NCBI GenBank assembly: GCA_035079385.1
Contig: JAVHKY010000028.1
Span: 2,356,001-2,420,000, forward strand
Source of the DNA: Aspidiotus rigidus
Taxonomy: Eukaryota; Arthropoda; Insecta; Hemiptera; Diaspididae
Direction: 5' to 3'
DNA length: 64,000 bases
Below the pieces are notes generated by a model, which made no database searches, was not told where the DNA came from, and was given only the letters and a program-made list of their open reading frames with translations. The position numbers and the translations under genes were made by a program. Below are positions 1 through 9,769 of the stretch, piece by piece (positions within the stretch are counted from its first letter, which is position 1; each line of letters opens with the position of its first letter).

Positions 1-1490
1 GAAGCCGATGGATGGCGTGGTTTATAATGGCAACCTTGTGTATCCTAGGATGGAGTGAACTGTTATTTATGGAGACGCCGGAGTATGTAGATTTTCTATA
101 AATCTCAAATTCAATCGTGAGGCCAAGAGGGGTAGGGACGAGGCGAAGATTGAGATCGAGATAGTTGAGTGAACTGCCGCCAATTTCCAAAGTAAACTCC
201 GTGGATGCGTGGAAGTTGTTCATACTATCGAGGAACTGGTGCAGTTCATCATCTGAGCCATTCCAGATCCCTATGACGTCATCAATGTACCTCGCGTAGT
301 AGAAAAGAGCATTACAGTGAGTTGATAGAAGTTCCCCTTCCATGTGGTCCATGAATATTTCGGCGACCAGGGTGGAGAGTGGTCCACCCATAGGAAGGCC
401 ATCTGGAAACCGATATGTTTTTTCCCGGAAAAGACAAATATTGTCTTTTAGGCAGAGGGTAATGAGTGCCTCAAACTCGTTGATGGTATCCTCTGGCAAT
501 TGTTTCTCCCGGAGGAGGGAGATCATTAGGGGAATGGTATACATGACTGGTATACGGGTAAACATACTGACCGCGTCGATGGAGAACAGTCTTGCATTAG
601 GAGGAAAAACTTTCGTTTTCAAATCGTTAGCAAGTTCGATGGAGTTCTTGATTGCTTTTTTTGGGGTGAAGTCGGTGACGATTTTGAACCAGTTGGCGAG
701 GTATTTTGCGACTTTGAAAGAAGGGTGGGTGTAATAAGCCACCACAGGACGGATGGGGTGGCCAACCTTGTGTAGTTTTAGTTGTCCGTATAGGCGAGGC
801 TTGGAAACGCACATGACTTTCAGTGATTCACCGTCTGAGCCGAAGATATCAGATTTTTTTGTCGAGAAGTGCTCTTATCGATTTGTTGTATTCAGTAAAA
901 GCATAACGTATAGGTTTTGCGCCGGCTTGCTGAAGGAACTCTAACATTTTCTTTTCGTAATCACTGCGATCCATGATGATTAAGGTTTCACCTTTATCAG
1001 CTTTCACTAACACGAGATTTTCTTGCTTTAGACGTTGGCGGAGTTTGAGGAAGGTACGAGTAACAGGAGAGGGGGTGTTTAAATCCGAGCTTATTTTGTT
1101 GAGAAGCAGCTTCATATTATCCGCATTGAGTCGAGCGTCCGTGCGGATTCCCAATGCGAGGTCAGCTACGAGAGTTTTTTTGATGATGTTTGCTTTCTCC
1201 AGTGGAGGAAGAGCGAATTTTCTGCCCTTTTTGAGAAGTTCAAGTTCGTCGTCTGGAAACTTTGTGTCAGATTGATTCACCAGAGGGGGGGCGAAGTTAA
1301 TAGAGTCCGTGGTGGGTGCGTTTTCAACCTTGGAGGCCAGCTTCTCGAGTTTTGAGAGCTTGTGTTGATGTAAAATCTTCGCGAGTACGTTTTGTTTACT
1401 CTCAACTTCACTCAAGAAGTTTTGTACTACCAGAGGAGGGAGGAGAGTTTTGAGACGAGCCAGAGTGCGAGACAGAAGATTAGATGTCAT
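1..1490 (-). pseudogene. Penelope-like element reverse transcriptase, N-terminal and RT part, open to left edge
   Basis: Reads leftward from an ATG at 1490. The first segment (1490-849) carries the Penelope-type N-terminal region ending in LVKADKGETLIIMDRSDYE. It stops at 849-851, and the same protein continues in another frame right to the left edge, so one frameshift lies in the A/T run near 850-860. The second frame shows YGQLKLHK, RLFSIDAVSMFTRIP, GLPMGGPLSTLVAEIF and the catalytic YIDD (about 265-280), in the usual order for Penelope RTs, and is stop-free to base 1. The RT would make cDNA from the element RNA during telomere-like or endonuclease-primed integration. The GIY-YIG domain expected downstream lies outside the window. 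The longer 1580 start is unlikely, because 1500-1580 is the antisense of the neighbouring plus-strand element. Confidence 0.85.
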
Positions 1491-1495
1491 CGCTT

Positions 1496-2040
1496 TCTTT
1501 CCATACCACAACGACGACCAAAACACTCCAGTCACCTCAGGCCGCACGCAATGGATCCGGCTACCGTACTTGGGCAACAAGTCGTATAAACTCGAAAGGT
1601 TTCTAAAACACTACAATTACAAAGTGGGGTTTTATCCCGTCCTCACGATAAATAACCTTATCAAGCTCAAAGATAAAATACCACCAGAAAAGAACGCTGG
1701 TGTTTACCGGCTCACCTGCGGCGCTTGCGATTCCCAGTACATAGGGCAAACTGGTCGCTCTCTATCCACCAGGATTTCAGACCATCGTACTGCCTACAAT
1801 ACTAAGAAAGCCACAGATTCTGCGATGGCAAAACATTGCCTTGAGGAGGGACACGATTTTTCCTACGTCTCGGCAAAACTTCTACGAGCATGCCCTAAAG
1901 GGAAACTTCTGAACCGTCTAGAAGAAGTTGAAACGATCTCCACCTCAAAATCCATCGGTACAAAACTCGTAAATGACCTCAGTGCTACATTTATCACACC
2001 GTTCATACGTTATTTTTACGATTTTACACCTCCTTCATAA
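1496..2040 (+). pseudogene. Penelope-like element GIY-YIG endonuclease domain, 5'-truncated copy
   Basis: The open frame ends at TAA 2038-2040 and encodes the RT-to-endonuclease linker (WIRLPYLGNKSYKLERFL) and then a GIY-YIG nuclease: GVYRLTCGACDSQYIGQTGR, an R/H segment RISDHRTAY, and AMAKHCLEEGHDF. The CxxC pair before YIG is typical of Penelope endonucleases, which nick target DNA to prime reverse transcription. The RT domain that should precede it is missing. The sequence immediately upstream belongs to an oppositely oriented Penelope copy, so this is a 5'-truncated insertion joined head-to-head near 1490-1500. A hammerhead-like motif follows about 85 bp after the stop. I cannot tell whether both pieces come from one family. 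Confidence 0.85.
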
Positions 2041-2123
2041 TATTCGTGTACCTGTTTGTTCATGTGATTTTCTCCTTGTACTCCACGTACTTCACTTAGC
2101 CCTTTCTTCGCTTTCATTGTATT

Positions 2124-2166
2124 GCCCGATGATGAACGACTAGCTCGTTCGAAACCGGTCGCAGCT
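2124..2166 (+). ncRNA. hammerhead-ribozyme-like motif downstream of Penelope endonuclease
   Basis: Core CCGAUGA, one change from the hammerhead consensus CUGANGA, is followed by a perfect 6-bp helix II (GAACGA / UCGUUC, loop cuagc) and then GAAAC-CGGUC with a GUC cleavage triplet. Penelope-like elements are known to carry minimal hammerheads with a very short helix III. The same TTGCCCGATGAT start recurs after the element at 51-53 kb. Activity is not shown, and the U4 to C change may weaken it. Confidence 0.5.
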
Positions 2167-2420
2167 TTCTCCGCGGTTCTTACTCATATTGATAACAGCT
2201 TTCGTGTTTCTACAGTGATTCGATTTATTGACTAATTTTTCGACTAATTCTTTTCCTTCTTTTTATTCGGTTTTTCGGCTTATTTTTGAAATAAAAAAAA
2301 AAACCTCTCGGTTACATTTGACGTTCATTTATGTTACTTTATTATTTTACACTCAAAATTTGTATACTTGACCATTTGGTCCTTGTTCAAAAAAAAAAAA
2401 AAACATTACATCTTTCGTCT

Positions 2421-2463
2421 CGACCCGCGGAGTTATAATATCATTGTTACGTGCCTTCGTATT
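2421..2463. repeat. about 43-bp motif shared in inverted orientation with 33106-33147
   Basis: CGACCCGCGGAGTT...CATTGTTACGTGCCTT is repeated as its reverse complement at 33106-33147 with a few gaps. Here it lies between a Penelope 3' end and a Helitron helicase remnant; there it lies just after an integrase fragment. It may be a shared element terminus. The family is not recognised. Confidence 0.5.
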
Positions 2464-2639
2464 CGAAAAAACACCCTCTTAGATATTATGGCTCGTACAT
2501 TTGAGGACACCATCAGTCTCTTCTATAACTCTGAATAGAAATTGTGTAATAGGAAGAAACGGATTTCCAATCATAAACGTTATGTATCATAATGCCCCTG
2601 GTCATCATTGACCATTAGTCAGAGCAAATGATCCTGTCT

Positions 2640-3525
2640 CCTTATTATGCACTTGATGCTATAGATACATTTTTAAAAGAACTGATGAACGATAATTTGC
2701 CGTTTGGTGGTAAAGTAGTAATTTTTGGTGATGATTGGAAGCAATAACATGGAACGCGAACACTGATATTAGAGGTAACCATGAACAATAGTCAACATTG
2801 GCCATTGGTGAAGGAATTCACTGTGGCTTGCAACATGAGAGTAAATAATGATACCACAGACTACACCAAATGGTTATTGAAAGTTGTTAGACGTCATCAA
2901 GTATCAACTGATGAGATGAGAAACAGACAATTAGACTCTTTTGTCAGAATTCCTAGCGAGTGTATCTGCAAAGATAATTTTGCAACAGAAATATTTGGAG
3001 AAAAGTTAAGCCCTGGAAATAGTAGAGATTACCAAAATAAGGCTATCTTAACGCCAAAAAATAAAGATACATTTAAACTCAATGACAAAGTACTTGATTT
3101 ATTAGAAGGTGGTCAACAAACATACTTTAGTACCAATTCTATCGTGAACGAAAATGCTAAAACGTTCTTTACCAATGTATCAACTGACTTCTTACATTCC
3201 TTGACGCCTTCAAAGAATGCCGCTTCATAAATTACAACTTAAAATTGGAGCTACAGTTATTCTCATGAGAAATTTGCGCGTGTGAAGGTTTTTGTATCGA
3301 TACTTGCTTAATGGTGGTAGAAATGAGAGATAATGTAATTATAGCCAGAATTTTGACTGGAAATAATTCCGGACCAATGGTTTTTTTGCCGAGGATAATA
3401 TAAGATTCTAATAACTAAGATCTTGTATTTACAATGAGGAAAATTCAATTTCCAATATGGCTGGCTTTCAGTATGACCATAAATAAATCTCAAGGGCAAA
3501 CTTTAGAAAAAGTATTTTTTATGAT
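2640..3525 (+). pseudogene. Helitron helicase (PIF1-like) remnant 1
   Basis: Fragments of the PIF1-type helicase of Helitrons are seen in order. About 2650-2745 gives ALDAIDTFLKELMNDNLPFGGKVVIFGDDWKQ (shown here only as landmarks: LPFGGK, then GDDWKQ, the Walker-B region). The open frame 2781-3230 includes AILTPKNKDTFKLNDKVLDLL and ends FLHSLTP. Downstream, in shifted frames, come IIARILTGNN near 3335-3365 and MTINKSQGQTL near 3475-3507, the last helicase motif. The helicase would unwind DNA in rolling-circle transposition. Stops and frameshifts separate the blocks, and no Rep nuclease domain, TC 5' end or CTRR hairpin was found, so this is a dead internal fragment. Confidence 0.8.
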
Positions 3526-4135
3526 TTGGAGTAAGAACAACCGCTGTTTTGTATTAAACTGTTTGAGCAAGAAAAATTCCTAAATAATTTTTCCGGGCAG
3601 GCTTATGGATAATACAGTATAAATCTTTTGGAAGCCAAAATTTCGATAAAGTAGGCTCCTTGAAAAGGTGGGTTGTTCATTGGTTTAGAGTTATGTAGGG
3701 TTTAGGTATAAATACCTCAGTTTCAACTTTGTCCAGCATTTCAAACAGCTTAAAATTAGAGTCACTCGAACGGTTTCCCATCCAGATAAAGTCCGACCCA
3801 ATCTGTGGAAAGAATATTACTCGAACTACGAGGTACAAGAAGCTTTGAAGAAGATAAGTCAATTTTCAACAAATGATCGCCTTTATACATTGGCTAATCA
3901 CTAGCCAAGAATTTATGAACGCCGCCTCAGAGGCCATCTTCTGTTCGTTTGGTATTGGGTTTTTTTGTTTAAAATTTCGTTATTTAATTTTAGATTAGCT
4001 TGTATGAAACTTATATTTTTTTGTAAAATAATTGCATTTTAATCTAGACATGAGTGTCAGAGATCATGTCTGGGTAGTTGGGAAGTCTGGGAAGATACTC
4101 TGTTATTACTATACTTTTATTATTCTGTTTGCATC
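3526..4135. other. no gene recognised
   Basis: A short open stretch around 3735-3903 on the plus strand reads like protein (HPDKVRPNLWKEYYSNYEVQ) but matches nothing I know and has no start. The rest is AT-rich and without visible structure. Confidence 0.4.
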
Positions 4136-4290
4136 ATGGCAGTTGATTACAATAAAAGTTATGAAGTGAAACATAGTTCTACTAAAAGTATTAATTTTGC
4201 TCTTCCAATTGCTGGAGATGGTAGTTGCTTCCATCACGCAAGTTCTTATCACTCTTTTGAGGGGAATTTTAGATACATAGAAATGGCTAA
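4136..4290 (+). pseudogene. possible OTU-type cysteine protease fragment
   Basis: A short open frame contains LPIAGDGSCFHHASSYHSF. This resembles the catalytic-cysteine region of OTU proteases (DGNCLFRAxS: Asp, Gly and Cys, with a bulky residue after Cys). OTU domains deubiquitinate proteins and also occur in some Helitrons and large DNA transposons, and this fragment sits between two Helitron helicase remnants. Only about 45 residues are present. The frame then runs into a pyrimidine-rich tract (4285-4345) that looks like an intron. The call rests on one motif. Confidence 0.3.
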
Positions 4291-4512
4291 ATTCCTCCCT
4301 CTCTTCTTCCCTATCCTCATTCTTTCTTACATTCTCTGTTTGTGTCAGCTTCAACCGACTTGGCTCTTGCCGCTAATTCCAGGTTTACCGACACTCATAC
4401 CGCCTCCTCAACCGACAACTCCCTTCCGCTAGGCTCTCATTTTTGGCGCTCCTCTTTTACCCATTCCCCCTTTTTCTCCCCTCCTTCTAACTTTTCCTAC
4501 TCTTTGTTTCAG

Positions 4513-5460
4513 GGAGGAACCTGTCGCCTGCTTCAACCCAGCTTCTCAGCCTGTGATCGGCTCTTCTTCCGCAGTAGCTGCTTCAGACACACAACAAACT
4601 GCACCAACCGGTATGTATCTCCCCTTCCACGTCACCCATCACCTATCTCTCTCCTCTCCCATTCTCGTTCCCCTCATACCTTACTTAATAATTTAACCTA
4701 TCATTCCAGATGACATACTTGATCTGTCTTGCACCGGCGCCTACATCAATTACCCGGAGCAATTTGGTCCCGGGGGCACTCCATAGATTCCGAGGCTTCG
4801 ATCATGGCTTTATTTAATTCCGGGGTCGTTGGGCGCTCATCTACACCGGCCCCTGCCTTCCAGAACCTGCACTCAAATACTATCCCAGCTACTACTTCGT
4901 CTGACAACGCTGCTTCAGCCTCTTCCGTTCCCGAGGCTGACAGTAGCTGCGCCATTACCTATTCCGCCATTGGACCACGCTTCTACGTGCCTAGCCACAC
5001 TGCCGGTTCCGAAGCCTGTCATGCCTCCGCTCAGCGCCGCCAACTTCTGGAGGCCTCATTGGAGCATGCATTCTTCGCTAATCCTCACAGCGGCCAGGTT
5101 CAGTGCCGATGCACTCCGGCCCATGGCGGTCGGCTCCCTCCAGGCATCCTTTACCGGGAGCGCAACGGCCGCCATCAACTACGCTTACCATCATCCGCGT
5201 ATTTCTATCTTACTGAACTACTTACTCTTTACTCTGAGCTTCCGGGCTTTTGCCCTTTTGCTTACCAACAGGCTTTCACAGAGCTCGCTGAGCTCCCGGG
5301 CTTTTGCCCTTTTGCTTACCAACAGGCTTTCACAGAGCTCGCTGAGCTCCGTGACTCATTACGTTCCTTACAGGAAAAGTATGACACTCTACTGGCTGCA
5401 GCATGCAATACTACTGACGAGGACACCTACTGCCAACTCCTCCATACTCCTGGTTGCCAG
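4513..5460 (+). CDS. unrecognised spliced gene with duplicated FCPFAY module, probably broken
   Basis: Two exons with good splice sites are visible: 4513-4610 (acceptor tttgtttcag, donor gtatgt) and a second starting at 4710 (acceptor cattccag). Joined in phase they read EEPVACFNPASQ...TAPTDDILDLSCTGAYINYPEQFG. They then hit a stop just after a GGGGG run near 4770, while the neighbouring frame stays open to about 5690, so a one-base slip is likely. The open frame is Ser/Ala-rich and contains two copies of LPGFCPFAYQQAFTELAE, followed by ELRDSLRSLQEKYDTLL, a probable coiled coil. From about 5480 it becomes CT-rich low complexity. The same FCPFAY-to-YNTLL module occurs at 28700-28830, fused to an integrase C-terminus. 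Function unknown; it could be a retroelement structural protein or a host gene. Confidence 0.4.
5238..5349 (+). repeat. tandem duplication, 2 x 54 bp, in frame
   Basis: Two virtually identical 54-bp units duplicate 18 residues (LPGFCPFAYQQAFTELAE) without breaking the frame. The near-identity suggests a recent event. Confidence 0.9.
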
Positions 5461-5620
5461 GGTAGATGCCTTTTTTCATTCTGTCCTTCACGCACTCACT
5501 CCTGTTCTTCTCGCTCTCGTTCTTGTTCTCGTTCACCCCTCACTTCTTACACTTCTTCATCTTCTCATACTTCTTCTTCCACTCCAATCACACCTGTTTT
5601 TCCTTTTTCTCAAAAGATTA
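5460..5620 (+). repeat. CT-rich low-complexity tract
   Basis: Repeated ttct/cttct and cactc blocks. The open frames across it are compositional and encode Ser/Arg or Phe/Leu runs, depending on frame. Confidence 0.7.
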
Positions 5621-5629
5621 CCAATATAA

Positions 5630-6285
5630 TGCTATCCAAACGCCAAAAAATAAAGATACATTTAGACTCAATGACGAAGTACTTGATTTATTAGAAGATG
5701 CTCAACAGACGTACTTTAGCACCGATTCTATCGTGAACGACAATGCCGAAACGTTTACCGATGTATCAACTGACTTCTTACATTCCTTAACGCCTTCAGA
5801 GAATGCCGCTTCATAAATAACGACTTAAAATTGGAGCTATAGTAATTCTCATGAGGAATTTGCACGAGTTACGGTTTGTGTATTGGTACAAAATCAAACC
5901 AACTCAAATTGCGATGTATGTTGGTCGGAATTTTCGTGGATATTCTCGGCAACCTTCTTATAATGGCAGATTTAGTCCTGGTCATTTTCGTGAATATCGT
6001 GGACATTTCAACAGTTCGACTCAATCTAATCAATATAATCGAGGTAATTGAGGCAGACAGAATAATTTTTACACTCGCTTCCAGATGGTAGAAATAAAAG
6101 ACAATGTAATTATAAGCAGAATTTTGACTGGAAATAATTCCGGACAAATGGCTTCATTGCCGAGGATAATAATATAAGATTCTAATAACTAAGATCTTCT
6201 ATTTACAATGAGGAAAATTCAATTCCCAATACGGCTGGCTTTCCGTATGACTATAAATAAATCTCAAGGGCAAACTTGTTAAAAT
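5630..6285 (+). pseudogene. Helitron helicase (PIF1-like) remnant 2
   Basis: A diverged copy of the 3040-3510 segment. TPKNKDTFRLNDEVLDLL begins at about 5640 and the frame closes with FLHSLTPSENAAS at 5816. Blocks matching IISRILTGNN (about 6100-6130) and MTINKSQGQT (about 6247-6276) follow. Between 5880 and 6070 it carries sequence absent from the first copy, giving an open frame rich in Arg, Tyr, Gly and Asn (RNFRGYSRQPSYNGRF). It begins directly after the CT-rich tail of the FCPFAY gene. No helicase frame is continuous. Confidence 0.7.
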
Positions 6286-6470
6286 TTCAACTGTCCACAT
6301 GGATCATGCCTTCTAATACAAAAGAATGATCATCGGATATATTACAAAGGTTTTCTTCCTGTGATGATTCAGGAATCATTTCATAAAATTTCTGAACTAT
6401 ACTATCCAATATAATTACTTAATTAGTAAATTAGGCTACAGCATTCAATTCTAAAAAATAGGAAGAGCAA

Positions 6471-6757
6471 ATCCAAAACGTTGGTTTTGGTCTATGGTCC
6501 GTTATGCCTGCAAGCAGAGGAATATTCCTCGAGAAGATCGAGTATTGGGATGCCGGGATGTGGCTTGCGAACGACATTTTGCAAACCATTTCGTTCAGAG
6601 GACAATCGTACAGAGGAATCTGAATGGTGAATACGAGGAGGAGGTGCCGAGGAAACGACCAAGGCTGCATGATGGTACAGTCCCAACAATGTTTCCAAAT
6701 TGCCCCTCCTGCCTCACAAAATACTCTAATAAGAGGAAATATCGACATGAGTTCTGA
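6471..6757 (+). pseudogene. THAP zinc-finger domain, C-terminal two thirds
   Basis: The plus-strand frame around 6494-6757 reads WSMVRYACKQRN, then DVACERHF (the Cys-x2-His end of a THAP finger), and HDGTVPTMFP, the conserved AVPTIF-type motif that closes THAP domains. THAP domains bind DNA and occur in P-element transposases and host transcription factors. The N-terminal C-x2-4-C pair is missing, and the frame ends about 15 residues after the motif, so this is an isolated domain fragment. No P-element transposase was seen next to it. It follows the second Helitron remnant. Confidence 0.65.
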
Positions 6758-7344
6758 TTTTCAACAAAATAATTATTGAATCAAGTTTCAGAAAATTGTC
6801 AGAATTATTTTTATATGGATGCAGGATTACGGATGGAGTCGCTCAATTCTTTTGACTGCGAGTTAGCTTAATTTTTCCACTGTGTGCTTGAGTATTTACG
6901 TCGGACTTCCCGTTTCCAAGATTTTATCACACCAGCATCACAAGAATTTTAGATCTTTGGATTTTTGTTTGAAACCTATTCAATTTACTCATTGAAAATT
7001 GAAAAAAATTGACCAACTTTACTCGTACCTTGTATTTTTAATGGTTTTCTGCGTCATTTTTCTAGCGATCAACTATTGGAACAAATTGTGATCAACTACT
7101 GGACAAACGTCAATTTTCATAATAAACTACTGGGTCTGAAAAATAATGCCTCTATCTCGCTCTTCTCTCTCTTTTCATTAACGTAGAGTAAATGATATCC
7201 TATATCATGAAAAATTCTCGATACAGAAGTATGGCAGCACTGGCAATAATCCGCTCCTAACACGAAGCGATGTACATGATGAAGAAAGTCTGAAAATTGT
7301 ATTTCTAAAAAATTTTCATCACACAACTTGATGAGTTTTTACGA
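6758..7344. other. AT-rich, no gene recognised
   Basis: No coding pattern or repeat structure supported. The short minus-strand frame at 7117-7326 has no recognisable domain. Confidence 0.4.
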
Positions 7345-7733
7345 ATGAGACAAAAAGGAAAAATGTTAAGGATAAAAGCGGCTACATTTCCAGCTCATGA
7401 GTTTGCATAATAACTGGAATAGACAGCGCTCTAGATTTTTTTTTCATGTTCCAAATTATCTGTGCAAAAATGTGTCTACCGAGGAATTTTCCTAAGGACG
7501 ATATTAGCAGGTTCGACAACGAGGAGCTCGGAGAAATTTTGTTTTTCGCACAAAGACCCAACGGTGATGGTGTTGATGACGTTGGTGATGATTTTAATGA
7601 TGATGGCGATCTGTTGAATCATTTGTTTCACGAAACAAAAAGGAAAAATGTTAAGGATAAAAGCAGCTACATTTCCAACTTATGAGTTTGCATATAACTG
7701 GAATAGACAGCGCTCTAGAATTTTTTTTCATAT
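7345..7733 (+). repeat. two direct repeats of about 100 bp, period 285, flanking an acidic ORF
   Basis: About 7349-7447 (caaaaaggaaaaatgttaag ... gacagcgctctag) recurs at about 7635-7730 with few differences. Between them lies a 79-codon frame (7446-7685) with an acidic Asp/Asn-rich stretch (DGVDDVGDDFNDDGD). It is unrecognised, and its 3' end lies inside the repeat. Confidence 0.65.
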
Positions 7734-8094
7734 AAGACCTTTACTAGTATGCTCAACTACTGGCTCCATGCCATATGTTTTTCAGCTACCCAAAAGAAAG
7801 GAAGAACGTACAAGCTAGAATCTCGCCCTAAATAAGATATTTTATATTTTCAAGCCAGTGTTCATTTTTTATCTGCGTATTTTCGATCGAGAATTACAAA
7901 ATGAGAAATTTCTCGGAGTATTATTAGGAAATACATCATTGAAACTTGATATAAATATTCTACTGAGTCACTCATCTTCCAGTAATTGACCCCAGTACTG
8001 GCCTATCGAAGACAAAGCAAAGAAGACCCTCATAGAGACTTGTCCAGTTCTCATTTCACTGTACCTACCGGAGAAAGAAGCTCGCTCCTTTTCC
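7734..8094. other. no gene recognised
   Basis: AT-rich sequence between the direct repeats and the zinc-finger remnant. Nothing supported. Confidence 0.4.
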
Positions 8095-8340
8095 TACGCG
8101 ATAAAAAATTGCAAGTAAATGGATGCCTCAAATCTGGATTAGATTCATGAATTAATACGTGTTTTTTCAACTGGATTTATTGATGAACTTTATTTAACAA
8201 AAATCACAAGTGAATGGATTCCTTAAATCTGGATTAGATTCATGGGTCAACATGTGGTTTTTTAAATGCACTCTCGGAGTAAACTTCTTCTGACAAAAAT
8301 CACAAGTGAATGGATTCCTCAAATCTGGATTAGTCTAATC
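8095..8340 (-). pseudogene. decayed C2H2 zinc-finger array, three units
   Basis: On the minus strand, three units of about 84-100 bp read PFTCDFCQKKF...HLKNHMLTH, linker ESNPDLRN, PFTCDFC (followed by a TAA stop), then after a frameshift KKHVLIH, ESNPDLRH, PFTCNF. The spacing C-x2-C-x12-H-x4-H matches C2H2 fingers, which normally bind DNA. The linker HESNPDLRNPFTC differs from the standard TGEKP. The stop in the second unit and the shift before the third mark it as a pseudogene. No flanking open frame extends it. Confidence 0.75.
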
Positions 8341-8604
8341 TTGATCTTCCCGAATCATCAGTCCAATCAGGCGGAGATGATCTTTTGTTTGGCGACCTTG
8401 CCGGGGACGCCTGGACGAGGGCCGATGCTGGGACGCAGCAGCAAAATATAAAGCTCTCGCAGCCAATTGGAATGGTAGAAAATTTGCTATGAGATAGTAT
8501 AAATACTTTAGATTCTTCTTTGCGGTGAATGTTCTCTGCCAAAAATTACACACAATAAAGGCTGCCAAATAAACAAAAAGGTCTGGATTCTCTTGGTAAA
8601 GCAG

Positions 8605-9042
8605 GAGACTCTATCCCGCCCACCCAAGCCTTCCACGTCCAAAGTCGACGCCCCAGTAGATCCTGCTAGTGCTCCTTTGCCAGTGACCCCCCCTGAAGAG
8701 AATCAGGAACCAGCTCAGCCAGTTCTTGTTCAGATCAGAAGGGAAGTGGCTGCGATTTTGCCAGAAATGACTAATATCTCAGCATCTCATCTGGCAAGGC
8801 AGCAAGTGCTTGACGAGGCAACCCAGCAGGTTCGAATTGCTGCTGGGAACACTGCAGTGCCTCCGACGATCTCGCAGCACTTGAGAGGTCTACTCCCTGC
8901 TGGCACGACCATCCAAGAGGCCCCTGAGCGCATTGACGTGTACTTGTACAAGTACAAAGACTCTCAGGCCTACGACAACTACCGGTTCGTCCAACAGTTG
9001 GTGGCGTACCAAGGCTTTGACGCTAAGGTTATCACAAATAGC
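8605..9042 (+). CDS. unrecognised single exon, 146 codons, both splice sites present
   Basis: Open frame bounded by an acceptor (ttggtaaagcag at 8604) and a donor (gtgagtgtc at 9043). Its length is exactly 146 codons, so it is a phase-0 exon. The protein starts with a Pro-rich segment (TLSRPPKPSTSK, VTPPEENQEPAQP), followed by a helix-prone part (VLVQIRREVAAILPEM) and DVYLYKYKDSQAYDNYRFVQQL. GC content is higher than in the flanks. No partner exon was found on either side, so it may be a host exon stranded by mobile elements or part of a retroelement gag. I do not recognise the family. Confidence 0.4.
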
Positions 9043-9425
9043 GTGAGTGTCAAGACCTCACGAGAGGTTCATATTTTGTTATCGTATGGCTTTTTATTGT
9101 AACCACGTTTCATGTGAATAAAATATCGATTAACGATTCTCTCTCTCAATGAAGTTTCAATTCTTTGAAATATTTTATGAACCGAGTATTCCGAACTCGT
9201 GTTATGGTAGCAGAGCTGAAAAGTAACGCTATCTTGATGTTATTCATATTCGATCTTCGGGATTGCGTATCATTCAACTTAATGTCAGTGAAGATGGAGA
9301 AATCCGTTCTGCCACTGACGCCGCCCTCAAAGCCGATCCAGTTGTAATGGAACAACTCGTAGATGCCCTCGACGGTTTATTACTCGATCTGCAACAGCTG
9401 GAATCATTGAAACCAACTGCGAAAA

Positions 9426-9735
9426 AAGTCAGTGGCAGAACAGATTTCAAATTAGATGTAACAACCGCGTTTTTGTACGGAGAACTTAGGGAACCGATTT
9501 TTATAGAAATTCCTGATGGCTTAGACTATGATAGAAAAAGTTGTGCTCTCTCGCTAAAGAAGGCTTTGTATGGGCTAAAAGTGTCCGCAAAACTATGGTA
9601 TTTAAAATTAAGTCAAACTTTGTTGAATTTAGGCATTATCAACTTTACTCCAGATCAATGTATATTTTATTTCCGCCAAGAAAATTTAATTATAATTATC
9701 GCGATGTACTATAGGTTCTGTATTTTGCATGTCGT
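9426..9735 (+). pseudogene. Ty1/copia reverse transcriptase fragment
   Basis: In the open frame, residues from 9445 read LDVTTAFLYGELREPIFIEI, then ALSLKKALYGLKVSAKLWY and TPDQCIFYF. This is the copia RT series (D-V-K-T-A-F-L-N-G, L-Y-G-L-K-Q, D-x-C-x-Y/F). It carries the first catalytic Asp and ends just before the YVDD box, where LIIIIAMYYRF replaces it. The upstream part of the same frame (9263-9420) does not look like copia, so the fragment probably starts near 9425. The gag at 10247 lies downstream of this RT, so the two are not in element order and belong to separate copies or a rearrangement. Confidence 0.75.
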
Positions 9736-9769
9736 ATATTTAAGAATTCAAGAGTTAATTATTTGAACT

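Noticed and set aside
4829..5629. 266-codon alternative frame over the FCPFAY gene
   Set aside because: It lacks the module shared with 28.7 kb and reflects Ser/Leu-biased composition; the 4729-5694 frame is preferred.
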